Source: Nonomuraea jabiensis (lineage in GTDB: Bacteria; Actinomycetota; Actinomycetes; Streptosporangiales; Streptosporangiaceae). Taken from it: 64,000 bases of DNA. Where the stretch lies: contig NZ_JACHMB010000001.1 in NCBI RefSeq assembly GCF_014204795.1, positions 11,482,501 to 11,546,500 on the forward strand. Reading direction: 5' to 3'. This document shows positions 15,871 through 27,403 of this stretch, piece by piece. The first letter of the stretch is position 1. Every line of letters starts with the position of its first letter. A program made the translations under genes and the position numbers. Below the pieces are notes generated by a model. It was given only the letters and a program-made list of their open reading frames with translations. It had not been told where the DNA came from and made no database searches.

Positions 15871-16740
15871 GTGAGCTTGTTCAAGCGTGACCGCCGGCCC
15901 TCGCGCCGGCCGGTCGAGGATGTCGACCTGGACTCGCTGCTCTCGCTCGTCGCGGAATCCCTCGGATACTCCTTCGAGTTCGCCAGGGACGGCGGCTCCG
16001 TGACGCTCAGGGGCGACATGGAGCTGGTCGTCAGGCTCACCGGGTTGCGCCGCGAGGCGGGCCGCCGGGCCAGGGAGGACTGGCCCATGCTGGTCTCCGA
16101 GCACCTCGCGCACGCCGTGGCCACCGCGGGCGAGCGGCTGGACGTGTGCGACCTGAAGCAGGCCCGCCCGCTGCTGCGCACCCGCGTGGACGCGGTGGAC
16201 GCGGTGCCCGACCTGACCCGCGTGGTGGGCCGCCACCTCAACGCCGACCTGGTGGAGCTGCTGTTCGCGGGCTCCCGGCCCGTGCGGCCGGAGCAGGCCG
16301 GGTGCTGGCCCGTGGCCACCGCGAAGGCGCTCGACCTGGCCGTCTCCAACATCCGCCGCGAGGAGCGGCTGGAGGTGGAGACGATCCTGCTGTCCGGCAC
16401 GCCGGTGACGCGGCTGACCGCCATGACCCCGGCGGCCGCCACGCATCTGCGGTGGCTGGGCGACTACCTCCCCGTGCCCTCCGACGGGGTGCTCGTGGTG
16501 CTGCCCGACCCGTACACGCTGCTCGTGCACCCGGTGGACGGGATCGGCGTCGTACGCGCCATCGAGCGGCTGCGGGTGCACGCGGCGCGCACGGACGGGC
16601 TGAGCTCGCAGGTCTACTGGTGGCACGAGGGACGGCTGACGCACATCAGGGCCGACATCGTCACCCAGGAGGGGCAGACCAGGCTCGTGGTGGCGCCGCC
16701 GCCGGAGTTCGCCCGCGTCCTGGCCCGCCTGGCCGTCTGA
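15871..16740 (+). CDS. Protein of unknown function
   Basis: I do not recognise this 289-residue protein. GTG 15871 follows AAGGGG. It opens with a basic patch (FKRDRRPSRRP), has no signal peptide or membrane segment, and has an alternating alpha/beta pattern with hydrophobic strands such as DGVLVVLPDPYTLLVHPVD. It follows the S66 peptidase gene closely, so the two may share a transcript. The stop is 34 nt from the convergent UvrA-like gene. Confidence 0.7.
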   Translation: MSLFKRDRRPSRRPVEDVDLDSLLSLVAESLGYSFEFARDGGSVTLRGDMELVVRLTGLRREAGRRAREDWPMLVSEHLAHAVATAGERLDVCDLKQARPLLRTRVDAVDAVPDLTRVVGRHLNADLVELLFAGSRPVRPEQAGCWPVATAKALDLAVSNIRREERLEVETILLSGTPVTRLTAMTPAAATHLRWLGDYLPVPSDGVLVVLPDPYTLLVHPVDGIGVVRAIERLRVHAARTDGLSSQVYWWHEGRLTHIRADIVTQEGQTRLVVAPPPEFARVLARLAV

Positions 16741-16774
16741 GCGGCCTGGGGCGGGCGCCAGGAGCGCGGATCGG

Positions 16775-19075
<2,301 letters not shown>

Positions 19076-19162
19076 GGAACCCTTCCATCTTCGGACTTGT
19101 TGCCATAGGGGAAAGCCGGGACAGCGTACAGCGCCGCCCCGACATTTCCGGGTTCCGTACAG

Positions 19163-19185
19163 CGTACCGTACGTCATACGGTACG
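19163..19185. promoter_or_regulatory. Perfect 9-bp inverted repeat, TetR-like operator
   Basis: CGTACCGTA and TACGGTACG flank CGTCA. The site lies 88 nt upstream of the UvrA-like start and just past the lyase stop codon. Size and symmetry resemble TetR-family operators, but no TetR gene is in the window. Confidence 0.5.
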
Positions 19186-19186
19186 G

Positions 19187-21793
19187 TTATGACTCCTTCA
19201 GATACGCTCCGATCAGGGCGAGGTTGTGGATGGCGGCCAGGCCGTACTGGGCGGCGCCGTTGGTGCTGACGAAGGCCGCCTCGTGGACCGGGGACAGCAC
19301 CCGCGGCCCGTCCACCAGGGTCAGGCGCCAGTCCTTCTCCCGCTGCATCGGGTTGCTGTTGAGCTGGTCCCCCTCGTCCAGGAAGAACTTGCGCCACGCC
19401 CAGGCGGCCAGGCCGGCGTCGCCCGTGCGCGCGGCCGCGTACGCCGTGAGCCTGCTGTGCGCCTGGATCAGCGAGATCCCGCTCAGCCGCTCCCCCACCT
19501 CCGCCTCCTGCTGCTCGGGCGGCGCCAGGTAGAGGCGGCAGTACTGCAGCCACGCCTGCTCGAACCCGGGCACGTCCAGGCCGAGCCCGATCAGCTCGGC
19601 GCACATCTCCGGCAGGCCGAACAGCGACGACAGGTGCGAGACGGAGATCTTGTCCGGGGAGGTGTCGAACCGCCCGGTCGCGAGGTCCAGCCGGGCCTCG
19701 CCGGTCAGGAAGCCGTTCGGCAGCGCGCCGATGTCGGCCATCGTGCCCAGCAACCGGTCCCTGGCCCGCTCGTCGCCGTAACGCTCCCACCGGGTCAGCC
19801 ACGCGGCGGCGAGCGATCCCCAGTCGGTGCCGAGGCCGACCGACAGCGCCGACGGGTCCGGCGTGTAGACGTCCTCGCGCACCTTGCGCTGGGGGTCGAT
19901 GACGGTGAACGTCTCCTCGGGGACGCTCAGCTCGTCCATCAGGTCGCCCGTGCGCTCGTCGGCGGTCAGGTAGTAGTAGAAGCGGCGGTAGGCGGCGTTG
20001 GAGATGCGCAGCTGCTTGCAGCTGCACCCCCAGTGCTGCACGTTGTGCCTGCTGCCCAGGCCCTTCCAGCGGCCCGCGTGGTAGACGTCGACCTCGCCGG
20101 TGTGGCGGGTCATCGACTCGGCGAAGCGGAAGACGTCCGGCCGGCCCGTGCGCAGGTACTGCAGCCACAGCCACAGGTCGGGCGAGAGCTCGGAGTTGTC
20201 CCAGGCGTAGCCGCCCACGTCGTAGCGCCAGGTGTGGCGGTCCGGGTCGTAGGTGTGCATGACGTCGCCGTAGTCCCAGAACCCGTACCACCTGCGCTGC
20301 TCGCGCTCGCGCACGTACAGGTCGAACAGGAAGTCCAGCCGGTCCTCGATCTCGGCGTGGGCGGGCGTCGAGCGGTCGGGCAGCTCCCAGACGCCGAACA
20401 CGCCCGCCTCGCGCATCCGCTCGGGGGACACCGCCAGCAGCCCCGGCTGGTTCATCGCGATCGCGTGCCGGGACAGGTCCTGCGCGGACGGCGTGGCCTC
20501 GTAGGCGCGCAGGGTCAGCTCGTGCGTGCGCGCCACGCCGTGGGCGTCGCCGAAGCCGGGCTCGTAGTCCTCGTAGGTGATCTCCAGGCCCTCGAGCTGC
20601 TCGGTGAAGGTGTCCTGGCCCATGCCGTCGTGGTAGAAGCGCAGGTCCATGGCGGGCGCGGACGGCGACCACAGCCAGGCGGTCACGGTGGCCAGGTCGG
20701 TGGCCGCGTTCCTGACGTCGAGGCGGGTGGGGTGCAGGCGCCAGAAGTCGCGCAGCCCGAAGCCGAGGCCGCCGCCGGCGCCGCCGACGTAGCCGTAGCC
20801 GGCCGAGCGGGTGCCGGAGGGGATCGTCACCCAGGAGTGGCCCTCGGCGGTGCGCTTGCGCAGCGTGAAGCCGTCGGCGGAGCCCTGGTCGAGGGTGTAG
20901 TCGTTCCAGGTGGGGATGAGGTGCAGCCGGGTGGCGACCTCGGGGGCGATCTCGCCGACCGGCCGGCCCTCGACCTGCGCCCGCCGTACGGACTCGCCGG
21001 GGTCGCGGCGCAGGCCGGTCAGCCCGCGCACGGCCTCGGTGAGGAAGCCGCCGCTGCCGGCCAGGCGTACGTGCCGGTCGTGCGGCTCGTCCCGCATGAC
21101 CACGTCGGCGCTCAGCCCGAGCCCGGCCAGGAAGTCACGCTCGGGGTCGCCGTCCCAGACGAACGTGTGCATGATCCGCACCTGCTCGGCGCCCGCGTGG
21201 AAGTACAAGCGCACGGTGAACGGCAGCCAGTCGCCGTGCCGGCCCTCCAGCCGGACGACCGCGCGCACGGGCCCGTCCTGCTCGACCGTGACCGTCTCGA
21301 CCTGCCCCGTGGCCCGTTCGCGGGCCACGGGGCCGCCGTCGTCGGGCGTGGGCTCGCTCTGGCGGAGGCTGACCAGGCGCACGTCCCTGGCGATCTCGCG
21401 GCTCCCGCGCGAGATCGAGCGGGCCAGCGTGCCGCCGGACTCCTCGATCGTCCAGGTGACCACGCCGGTGCTCACGGTCAGCACGCCGTCCCGGCGGGCG
21501 ACGGTGACGGGGGTGCCCACCACGGTGCCCACCATGGTGCCCGCCGCGGCGGGCTCGCGTCCGGCCTCGATCCGGTACGACATCGCCGCGGGCCGCGCGC
21601 CGATCGCGTGCGCCGACCACTTGACCGAGCCGTCGGGCCAGGTGGCGGTCACCCAGCTCTGCACGGGCACCTCGCGGCCCTCCGGATCGGCCAGCGCGAA
21701 CGGCGCATCCCGCTCGACCGCGCCGCGCGGCCACGGAACCCCCCAGGTCACCCCCTGCTCGCCCGGTCGGTCCAGCCAGCGAAGTGCCGTCAT
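19187..21793 (-). CDS. PcRGLX/YetA-like exo-rhamnogalacturonan lyase family protein
   Basis: An 868-residue protein starting at ATG 21793, which overlaps the esterase stop (ATGA). MTALRWLDRPGEQGVTWGVPWPRG and the many aromatic motifs in the middle and C-terminal parts (FWDYGDVMHTYD, then YAWDNSE and NVQHWGCSC) fit the YetA/PcRGLX family, which includes exolytic rhamnogalacturonan lyases. There is no signal peptide, so it acts on imported oligosaccharides. It is the last gene of the lpl/yes-type operon. Assignment is by recalled family features; catalytic residues were not verified. Confidence 0.7.
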   Translation of the reverse strand: MTALRWLDRPGEQGVTWGVPWPRGAVERDAPFALADPEGREVPVQSWVTATWPDGSVKWSAHAIGARPAAMSYRIEAGREPAAAGTMVGTVVGTPVTVARRDGVLTVSTGVVTWTIEESGGTLARSISRGSREIARDVRLVSLRQSEPTPDDGGPVARERATGQVETVTVEQDGPVRAVVRLEGRHGDWLPFTVRLYFHAGAEQVRIMHTFVWDGDPERDFLAGLGLSADVVMRDEPHDRHVRLAGSGGFLTEAVRGLTGLRRDPGESVRRAQVEGRPVGEIAPEVATRLHLIPTWNDYTLDQGSADGFTLRKRTAEGHSWVTIPSGTRSAGYGYVGGAGGGLGFGLRDFWRLHPTRLDVRNAATDLATVTAWLWSPSAPAMDLRFYHDGMGQDTFTEQLEGLEITYEDYEPGFGDAHGVARTHELTLRAYEATPSAQDLSRHAIAMNQPGLLAVSPERMREAGVFGVWELPDRSTPAHAEIEDRLDFLFDLYVREREQRRWYGFWDYGDVMHTYDPDRHTWRYDVGGYAWDNSELSPDLWLWLQYLRTGRPDVFRFAESMTRHTGEVDVYHAGRWKGLGSRHNVQHWGCSCKQLRISNAAYRRFYYYLTADERTGDLMDELSVPEETFTVIDPQRKVREDVYTPDPSALSVGLGTDWGSLAAAWLTRWERYGDERARDRLLGTMADIGALPNGFLTGEARLDLATGRFDTSPDKISVSHLSSLFGLPEMCAELIGLGLDVPGFEQAWLQYCRLYLAPPEQQEAEVGERLSGISLIQAHSRLTAYAAARTGDAGLAAWAWRKFFLDEGDQLNSNPMQREKDWRLTLVDGPRVLSPVHEAAFVSTNGAAQYGLAAIHNLALIGAYLKES

Positions 21794-22410
21794 CAAATCT
21801 CCTTCAGTCGCGTGGCGACGATCGCGGCCACCTCGTCGGCGCCGCGGAAGCTGAAGTGGGTGTCGTCGGCCACCCCGTCGGGGTAGAGGGGATGCTCCCC
21901 CGGCCCGAAGTGCGTGAACAGGGCCTTGGAGCCGTCGGGGCCGAGCCGCTCGTACAGCTCGGTCGTGGCGGCGGTCAGGTCGATCAGCGGCACGCCCGCG
22001 GCCCCGGCCAGCGCCCGCACCCGGTCGGGGTAGTCGCCGTGCGTGGGCACCAGCCGCTCCCCCTCGAACCTGCGCCGCTGCACCGGCGTGCACAACACCG
22101 CCGCCGCCCCCGCCCCGCGCGCCTCCTCGACGAAGGCGCGCAGGTTGTCCTGGTACGGGATCGCGGGATCCTTCTGGTCGTTGTGCCCGAACTGGATCAC
22201 GACCACGTCACCGGGCGCGACCTCGCGCAGCAGCGCCGCCCACAGCCCTTCGGCCCGGTGACTGGCCGTGGTGGCGCCGCCCTTGGCGAAGTTACGCACG
22301 GGCTCGCCCGCGTACGCGCCGAGCTGCGCCCCCCACCCGGACATGGGCGCCTCCCAGGCCGGGCACGAGGCGACCGTCGAGTCACCGGCCAGGAGGATGG
22401 CACGGGTCAC
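21793..22410 (-). CDS. SGNH-family rhamnogalacturonan acetylesterase-like hydrolase
   Basis: A 205-residue GDSL/SGNH hydrolase. Block I is LLAGDSTVAS (Ser nucleophile), then FAKGG, the FGHND Asn block, and DDTHFS near the C-terminus with the Asp-His pair. This is the CE12 rhamnogalacturonan acetylesterase pattern. GTG 22410 overlaps the permease stop (GTGA) and the stop overlaps the lyase start. No signal peptide is visible, so deacetylation would occur after uptake and before the lyase acts. Confidence 0.85.
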   Translation of the reverse strand: MTRAILLAGDSTVASCPAWEAPMSGWGAQLGAYAGEPVRNFAKGGATTASHRAEGLWAALLREVAPGDVVVIQFGHNDQKDPAIPYQDNLRAFVEEARGAGAAAVLCTPVQRRRFEGERLVPTHGDYPDRVRALAGAAGVPLIDLTAATTELYERLGPDGSKALFTHFGPGEHPLYPDGVADDTHFSFRGADEVAAIVATRLKEI

Positions 22411-23282
22411 TCCTTGACGCCCCCGATCAGGACGCCCTTGGCGAAGTGCTTCTGCAGGAACGGATAGAAGAACAGGATCGGCAGCGTCGCGATGACCACG
22501 ACCGCGAACTTCAGGCCCTCGACGGGGAAGAAGGCCGACTCCAGGGCTCCGATGGCGTTGGCCGCGTCGGGGCTCGTGAGCTGCCGCACCAGCACCTGCA
22601 GCGTCCACTTCTGGTTGTCGTTGATGTACAGCAGCGGGGACATGTAGTCGTTCCAGATGCCCACGGCGTAGAACAGCGAAAACGTCGCGATGATCGGCTT
22701 GGAGAGGGGTAGGACGATCTTGAAGAAGACGCCGATCTCCGAGCAGCCGTCGATGCGCGCCGCCTCCTCCAGCGCCTGCGGCAGTTCCTGGAAGAACGAC
22801 TTCACGATGATGAGGTAGAACGGGTTGATCGCCAACGGCAGGATCAGCGCCCAATAGCTGTTCAGCAGTCCCAGGTCACGCACCACCAGGTAGGTCGGGA
22901 CGATGCCGCCGCCGAAGACCAGCGTGAAGATGACCATGTTCAGCACCAGGGCCCGCCCCGGCATGTACCGCTTGGCCAGCGGGTAGGCCATGGTGAACGT
23001 CAGCATCACCTGCACCACCGTGCCCACCGCGGTCACGATGATCGTGGTGATCAGTGCCCGCAGCATCGTGTCGTTGGCGAAGATGTACTCGTAGGTGCTG
23101 GTGACGAACTTCTCCGGCCACAGGAAGAACGGCCGCGCCGAGATCTCCCCTTCAGTGGCGAACGACCCCGCGAGGACGTAGAACAGCGGCAGAACCGTGA
23201 TCAGCGCCAGGGCGCCGAGCAGGATGACGTTGGCCGCGTCGAAAATCCGGCTGCCGAGTGTGTTGTTGTGCTTGATCGACAT
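22407..23282 (-). CDS. Carbohydrate ABC permease, LplC/YtcP type
   Basis: A 291-residue permease with about six membrane helices and the EAA loop EEAARIDGCSEIGVFFKIVL that contacts the ATPase. FGGGIVPTYLVVRDLGLLNS is typical of the LplC/YtcP subgroup, which imports oligosaccharides from pectin-type polymers. ATG 23282 has a purine-rich site upstream. It pairs with the permease 13 nt upstream. No ATPase gene is in the locus, so a shared MsmX-like ATPase elsewhere is expected. Confidence 0.92.
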   Translation of the reverse strand: MSIKHNNTLGSRIFDAANVILLGALALITVLPLFYVLAGSFATEGEISARPFFLWPEKFVTSTYEYIFANDTMLRALITTIIVTAVGTVVQVMLTFTMAYPLAKRYMPGRALVLNMVIFTLVFGGGIVPTYLVVRDLGLLNSYWALILPLAINPFYLIIVKSFFQELPQALEEAARIDGCSEIGVFFKIVLPLSKPIIATFSLFYAVGIWNDYMSPLLYINDNQKWTLQVLVRQLTSPDAANAIGALESAFFPVEGLKFAVVVIATLPILFFYPFLQKHFAKGVLIGGVKE

Positions 23283-23295
23283 GATCCCCCGCTCC

Positions 23296-24270
23296 CTAGA
23301 ACAGTCCCCGCTGGCCCATGCGCTTGGCCAGCCAGTTCGAGCCGAAGATCAGGACCACGCCCGCCACGCCCTTGAACAGCCCCACTGCGGTGGCGTAGCT
23401 GTAGCCACCCTGCGTGACGCCGACGTAGTAGACGAAGGTGTCGAACACGTCCGCGACCGAGCGGTTGAGCGAGTTGGTGAGCAGCCAGATCTGCTCGAAG
23501 CTCTGGTCGAGCAGGTTCCCGGAGGTGAGGATCGCCATGACCACGATCGTCGGGCGGATGGCGGGCAGCGTGACGTGCCAGAACTGCCGGAAGCGTCCGG
23601 CACCGTCCATGCGGGCCGCCTCGTACAACTGCGGGTCCACACCGGCCAGCGCGGCCAGATAGATGATCGTCCCCCAGCCGGACGTCTTCCACAGCAGCTG
23701 CAGGATGACCAGCGGCCGGAACCATTCCGACTGAGCCAGGTAGTCGACCTTGGGGCCGCCACCGGTGAGGTCGTGTATCCATCCCGCGACCACGCCGAAG
23801 TCCACCGAGAACAGGATGTACGTCAGCGAGAAGACGATCGTCCAGGACAGGAAGTGCGGGATGTAGATCAGTGACTGGACGTAGCGCTTGTAGACGTTGA
23901 GCCGCAGCTCGTTCAGCAGCAGCGCGATGACGATCGGCGCCGGGAAGACGAAGATCGCCGTCAGCAACGCGAGGAAGAGCGTGTTGAACAGCAGACGCCC
24001 GAAGTCGGGCCCCGTGAAGAGCTCCTCGAAGTGCTTGAAGCCGACCCAGGGGCTGTCGGAGTAGCCGAGGAACGGCACGAAGTCCTGGAAGGCGATGGTC
24101 AGGCCATACATCGGCAGGTACTTGAAGACCACGAAGTAGACCAGACCGGGCAGGAGCATCAGATACAGCCAGCGGTAGCGCAACAGCGCCGAACGGGCCG
24201 CTGTCCCGCCTCTGCGCCTCTTGCCCTTGGGGGCCGCCTTGGTGACGGGCGGCGCCAAGTCGGTGGCCAC
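23296..24270 (-). CDS. Carbohydrate ABC permease, LplB/YteP type
   Basis: A 324-residue permease; GTG 24270 follows AAAGGAGG. After a basic N-terminus (GKRRRGG) come about six membrane helices, with YLPMYGLTIAFQDFVPFLGY and the EAA-loop ARMDGAGRFRQFWHVTLP. These mark the LplB/YteP group. It forms the translocation pore with the downstream LplC-type protein. A 10-bp hairpin separates it from the binding-protein gene, which may lower its expression relative to that protein. Confidence 0.92.
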   Translation of the reverse strand: MATDLAPPVTKAAPKGKRRRGGTAARSALLRYRWLYLMLLPGLVYFVVFKYLPMYGLTIAFQDFVPFLGYSDSPWVGFKHFEELFTGPDFGRLLFNTLFLALLTAIFVFPAPIVIALLLNELRLNVYKRYVQSLIYIPHFLSWTIVFSLTYILFSVDFGVVAGWIHDLTGGGPKVDYLAQSEWFRPLVILQLLWKTSGWGTIIYLAALAGVDPQLYEAARMDGAGRFRQFWHVTLPAIRPTIVVMAILTSGNLLDQSFEQIWLLTNSLNRSVADVFDTFVYYVGVTQGGYSYATAVGLFKGVAGVVLIFGSNWLAKRMGQRGLF

Positions 24271-24289
24271 AGCGGCCTCCTTTCGCGAG

Positions 24290-24317
24290 GAGGGGCCCGA
24301 GCGTTCCCGGGCCCCTC
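24290..24317 (-). terminator. Intra-operon hairpin (expression step-down)
   Basis: GAGGGGCCCG and CGGGCCCCTC pair perfectly around an 8-nt loop between the binding-protein stop and the permease ribosome site. Such hairpins in sugar ABC operons stabilise the upstream message or terminate part of the transcripts. Confidence 0.6.
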
Positions 24318-24329
24318 GGTCGATTCGGC

Positions 24330-25892
24330 TCAGCCGCCGCTGCCTACCTTGGCGATGCGGTCTTGGAGTTCGGCCAGGATCTGGGTGCCACCGCTGTCGT
24401 ACCAGCGCTTGATCTCGGCCTTGAACTGATCCTCGGAGATCTCACCCGCCAGGTACTTGATCCGGGCGTCGGTGGGGATCGGGTTGAGCGTGGCGCCCTT
24501 CTCGACCGCGGTGGGCGAGATGACCGGCAGCGACGGGTCGTGCACGGCGGTCTCCAGGTCGAGCTTCGCCACCTCGTCGCGGTACTTCATCCACTCCTGT
24601 TCGGCCTTGCTCGGGCGCTTCCACTCGTAGGCCTCACCGGCCACGCCGACGCTGGAGGTCATGCCGAGCTGGATGAACGCCTTCTCCACGTCGTTGTTGA
24701 TGGTCTTCATCGCCGGGTCCTGGTCGTTGATCTTGGCGGCGAAGCCGTCCTCGACCTTGAAGTTACGGCCCTCGATCCCGTTGTTGACCAGGATCGAGCC
24801 TTCCTTGGAGGCCAGCTTGTCCAGAACCTTCAGCACTTCGTCGAGCTGCTGCTCGGTCCGGAAGCGCTGCTTGGAGATGGCGACGATGCCGTTGAAGCCG
24901 GTGAAGGGAAGGGAGAACTTCTTCCCGTCGGGCCGCTTGAGGTTGCCTGCCATGGCGACCTTCTTGTCGTAGGTCGCCGCGTCCAGTTCCTTGAACTTGT
25001 CGTACAGCGAGCCCGCGCGGACGTTGACGTCGATGGTGATGCCGCCCTTGCCCTGGATGAACGGGTCATCCCACTTGGCGGTGTCGAGCGTGGCCCAGTC
25101 GGGGTTGGTCAGGCCCTCGTCGATGAACTTCTTGATGTACTTCTGGGCCTCCCAGAACTCGGGGACGTCGAACTCGGGGACGAGCTTGCCGTCCCGCATC
25201 CCGTAGTTGTTCGGGGCGCCGAACCAGACGTCGATCGCGTTGTAGGGGCTGGACGCCGCGAAGTTCACGCCGGGCCACTTCGGCAGGATCAGGCCGTAGG
25301 TGTCCTTCTTGCCGTTGCCGTCGGGGTCCTTCTCGGTGAACGCCTTGGCGATGTTGTAGAGGTCATCGGTGGTCTCGGGCAGCTTCAGGTCGAGCTTCTC
25401 GAGCCAGTCCTTGCGGATCATGATCGCCGAGCGCAGCAGAGGGCGCACACGATAGATGCCGTAGTTCTTGCCGTCGGTCTTGGAGTTGAGCCACGCCTGG
25501 TCCGACTTGGGCTTCAGGTTCGGGTACTTGTCGAGCTTGTCGGTCAGGTCCCAGAACGCTCCGGCCTGCGCGGCCTTGACGAACGACGCGCCCTTGTTGT
25601 CCTGGATGACCATGACGTCAGGCAGCGCGCTGGAGGCCAGCGTGACGTTGGTCTTCTCGTTGTAGTCGGCGTTGGGCACCCACGTGATGTTGAGCTTCTT
25701 GCCGATCAGCTTCTCGACCGCCTGCTGGATCTCTCCCTTGGGATTCGGGGCGGTGCCGAACAGCGGGACCATCATGGTGAGCGTGTTACTGTCTGCTTCA
25801 CCCCCCTCACTGCCACCTGAGCACGCGGAGGCGGTGAGGACCGCCGATAGCGTTAACACACCGGCGAGGAGCCGGCGACGAGATGCGCTCAT
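24330..25892 (-). CDS. Lipoprotein oligosaccharide-binding protein, LplA/YtcQ type
   Basis: A 520-residue extracellular solute-binding lipoprotein. The signal peptide SASRRRLLAGVLTLSAVLTA ends in the lipobox SAC-S. The mature protein has features of the large LplA/YtcQ family: NADYNEKTNVTLASSALPD, then LRSAIMIRKDWLEKL and a DPDGNGKKDTYG calcium-like loop. ATG 25892 follows AAAGGG and overlaps the YesL stop. It captures pectin-derived oligosaccharides for the two permeases downstream; ligand is inferred from neighbours. Confidence 0.92.
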   Translation of the reverse strand: MSASRRRLLAGVLTLSAVLTASACSGGSEGGEADSNTLTMMVPLFGTAPNPKGEIQQAVEKLIGKKLNITWVPNADYNEKTNVTLASSALPDVMVIQDNKGASFVKAAQAGAFWDLTDKLDKYPNLKPKSDQAWLNSKTDGKNYGIYRVRPLLRSAIMIRKDWLEKLDLKLPETTDDLYNIAKAFTEKDPDGNGKKDTYGLILPKWPGVNFAASSPYNAIDVWFGAPNNYGMRDGKLVPEFDVPEFWEAQKYIKKFIDEGLTNPDWATLDTAKWDDPFIQGKGGITIDVNVRAGSLYDKFKELDAATYDKKVAMAGNLKRPDGKKFSLPFTGFNGIVAISKQRFRTEQQLDEVLKVLDKLASKEGSILVNNGIEGRNFKVEDGFAAKINDQDPAMKTINNDVEKAFIQLGMTSSVGVAGEAYEWKRPSKAEQEWMKYRDEVAKLDLETAVHDPSLPVISPTAVEKGATLNPIPTDARIKYLAGEISEDQFKAEIKRWYDSGGTQILAELQDRIAKVGSGG

Positions 25893-26518
25893 GAGTTCCC
25901 TTTCGAATGCAGGCGCGCCTCGTTCTCCTGGAAGAAGCGCAGGCAGAGCCAGGTGTTGAGATAGATCCACGCGCCGACGCTGATCAGTGGCGCGAGAACG
26001 GGCACCGTCGCGGTCACGTAAGCGATCGCCCAGAGCGCGAACAGCAACAGCACAGTGGAGGCCGGCCGGGTCAATGCGAGGAGCGACGCTTTCGGGATGT
26101 AGCCCCAGAGCGGCAACTCGTAGTGCGCGTACAGCGGCCCGATGTACGTCCCGACGGCGGCGAGCACGAGCAGCGCCGCGAATGTCGCTATTCTCAGCGC
26201 GCCCGATCCCGGCCCCTGGACGGCGAAGTACAGGTAGTTGCCGACCAGGACGGTGGCCAGCGCCGCCACAGGCAGGACCAGCAGCGAGGCCCGGACGAAC
26301 TCCCGTCGGTAGACGGTCCAGAATTCGGCCCAGCCATGAAACGATTCATTACGAGCTCGCCGCCGAGCCAGCGTGTACGCGGCGACGGTGGCGGGCCCGA
26401 GCCCGCCGATCACGCCTCCAGCGAGCGTGAAGACGATCCACATCAGGTTCAGCTGGACCGCCCAGATGAGCTCTGAGCAGGCAGCTTGAAGCCTGATAGA
26501 CATGGCGGGATGGTTCAT
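25889..26518 (-). CDS. YesL family membrane protein (DUF624)
   Basis: A 209-residue protein with about five membrane helices. LNLMWIVFTLAGGVIGGLGP near the N-terminus and the final AWIYLNTWLCLRFFQENEAR are typical of YesL. Members occur beside lpl/ytc-type sugar importers; their role is not established. ATG 26518 (or 26503) is the start; the stop overlaps the binding-protein gene. It is the first gene of the transport operon and has a palindromic operator about 110 nt upstream. Confidence 0.85.
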   Translation of the reverse strand: MNHPAMSIRLQAACSELIWAVQLNLMWIVFTLAGGVIGGLGPATVAAYTLARRRARNESFHGWAEFWTVYRREFVRASLLVLPVAALATVLVGNYLYFAVQGPGSGALRIATFAALLVLAAVGTYIGPLYAHYELPLWGYIPKASLLALTRPASTVLLLFALWAIAYVTATVPVLAPLISVGAWIYLNTWLCLRFFQENEARLHSKGNS

Positions 26519-26625
26519 CCGGCACCACCTCTCGTGGCATGTGCACGGATACGGGGGTGGGGTTGTTGCACCGCGATTCCTGCCCCGTTACAAGCCAGTG
26601 AACGGCGGTTGGTGCGAAATTAGTG

Positions 26626-26639
26626 TTGAATCGACTCAA
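26626..26639. promoter_or_regulatory. LacI-type operator upstream of yesL-like operon
   Basis: TTGAATCGACTCAA is an imperfect palindrome with the central CG usual for LacI-family sites. An almost identical site (TTGAATCGTCTCAA) lies at 28663-28676 upstream of the LacI gene. It sits between the YesU stop and the YesL start. Confidence 0.6.
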
Positions 26640-26641
26640 AG

Positions 26642-27298
26642 TCAATGACGAGACACCCGGAGATTTGCGTACTCTCCGATCAGCGGGGCCATCTGCCGGA
26701 ACCCGACCTTGCCTCCTGCCAGGGCGGGACCGCCGATCGAGCCGTCGTCCGCCCAGCGGAACGAGACCAAATCGTTGACCGAGAACGTGATCGTCCCGGC
26801 CTCGACCTCGAGGCGCATCGCGTACGGGCCCTCGGCGTCCAGTACCGCGGGCAGCGGGTCGGGACCCTGCGCGACCAGGTGGAAGCCGTGGCTTTTGCGC
26901 AGGTTGCAGGTGTGCAGGGCGCGCTCGGAGGCCCACATCCGGCGGAAATAGGAGACGTGGTAGGCGTCGATGTCGCCATGGTGGTACTGGTCGTACGGGC
27001 CGGTGCGGGGGGCCAGGCCCGGGTCGAACAGGTCCGCGCCGTTCCTGCCGCGGGCGTGGAAGAACATGATGGCCAGGCCGGGCTCCCGGACGGGCCAGAA
27101 GTCCCATTCGATCCGCACGTCGGCGGGGAACTCCTCGGGACACCAGAGCACCAGGTTGGCCGCCTGGCCGTCCGAGGGCGGCCTGAGGCTCTCCAGGCGC
27201 AGGCGTCCCTGGGGGAACGAGGTGGCGCCGTCCCCCTCCAGGCGGAATCCTGCCAGGTCATCGGGGGTGGCCAGGGGGTTGCTGTAGAGCTCGGTCAA
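26642..27298 (-). CDS. YesU-like DUF1961 protein
   Basis: A 218-residue protein starting at TTG 27298, strongly supported by AAGGAGG 4 nt upstream. The jelly-roll type sequence (VRIEWDFWPVREPGLAIMFF, then DIDAYHVSYFRR, and MRLEVEAGTITFSVNDL) fits DUF1961, represented by YesU of the Bacillus rhamnogalacturonan cluster. The enzymatic role is unproven; the fold suggests carbohydrate binding or lysis. It lies between the LacI gene and the transport operon, all on the same strand. Confidence 0.82.
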   Translation of the reverse strand: MTELYSNPLATPDDLAGFRLEGDGATSFPQGRLRLESLRPPSDGQAANLVLWCPEEFPADVRIEWDFWPVREPGLAIMFFHARGRNGADLFDPGLAPRTGPYDQYHHGDIDAYHVSYFRRMWASERALHTCNLRKSHGFHLVAQGPDPLPAVLDAEGPYAMRLEVEAGTITFSVNDLVSFRWADDGSIGGPALAGGKVGFRQMAPLIGEYANLRVSRH

Positions 27299-27377
27299 AA
27301 GACCTCCTTCAAGGGGTCGCTCGGCTCGCCGGGAACGCGCAGCCGAACGGGGCCGGCGGGCGCGCGGCCTCCGGCTG

Positions 27378-27389
27378 TGAAACGGTTCA
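27378..27389. promoter_or_regulatory. LacI-type operator TGAAACGGTTCA
   Basis: A 12-bp near-palindrome with central CG lies between the LacI stop and the YesU start. Closely similar sites occur at 37957, 39012 and 46013 in the mannan locus. Confidence 0.5.
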
Positions 27390-27403
27390 TGGACGCGCCG
27401 GGG

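Noticed and set aside
19226..21886. An 886-codon open frame opposite the lyase gene
   Set aside because: Composition is the Gly/Arg/Val/Glu-rich type made by reading GC-rich genes backwards; no ribosome site or domain.
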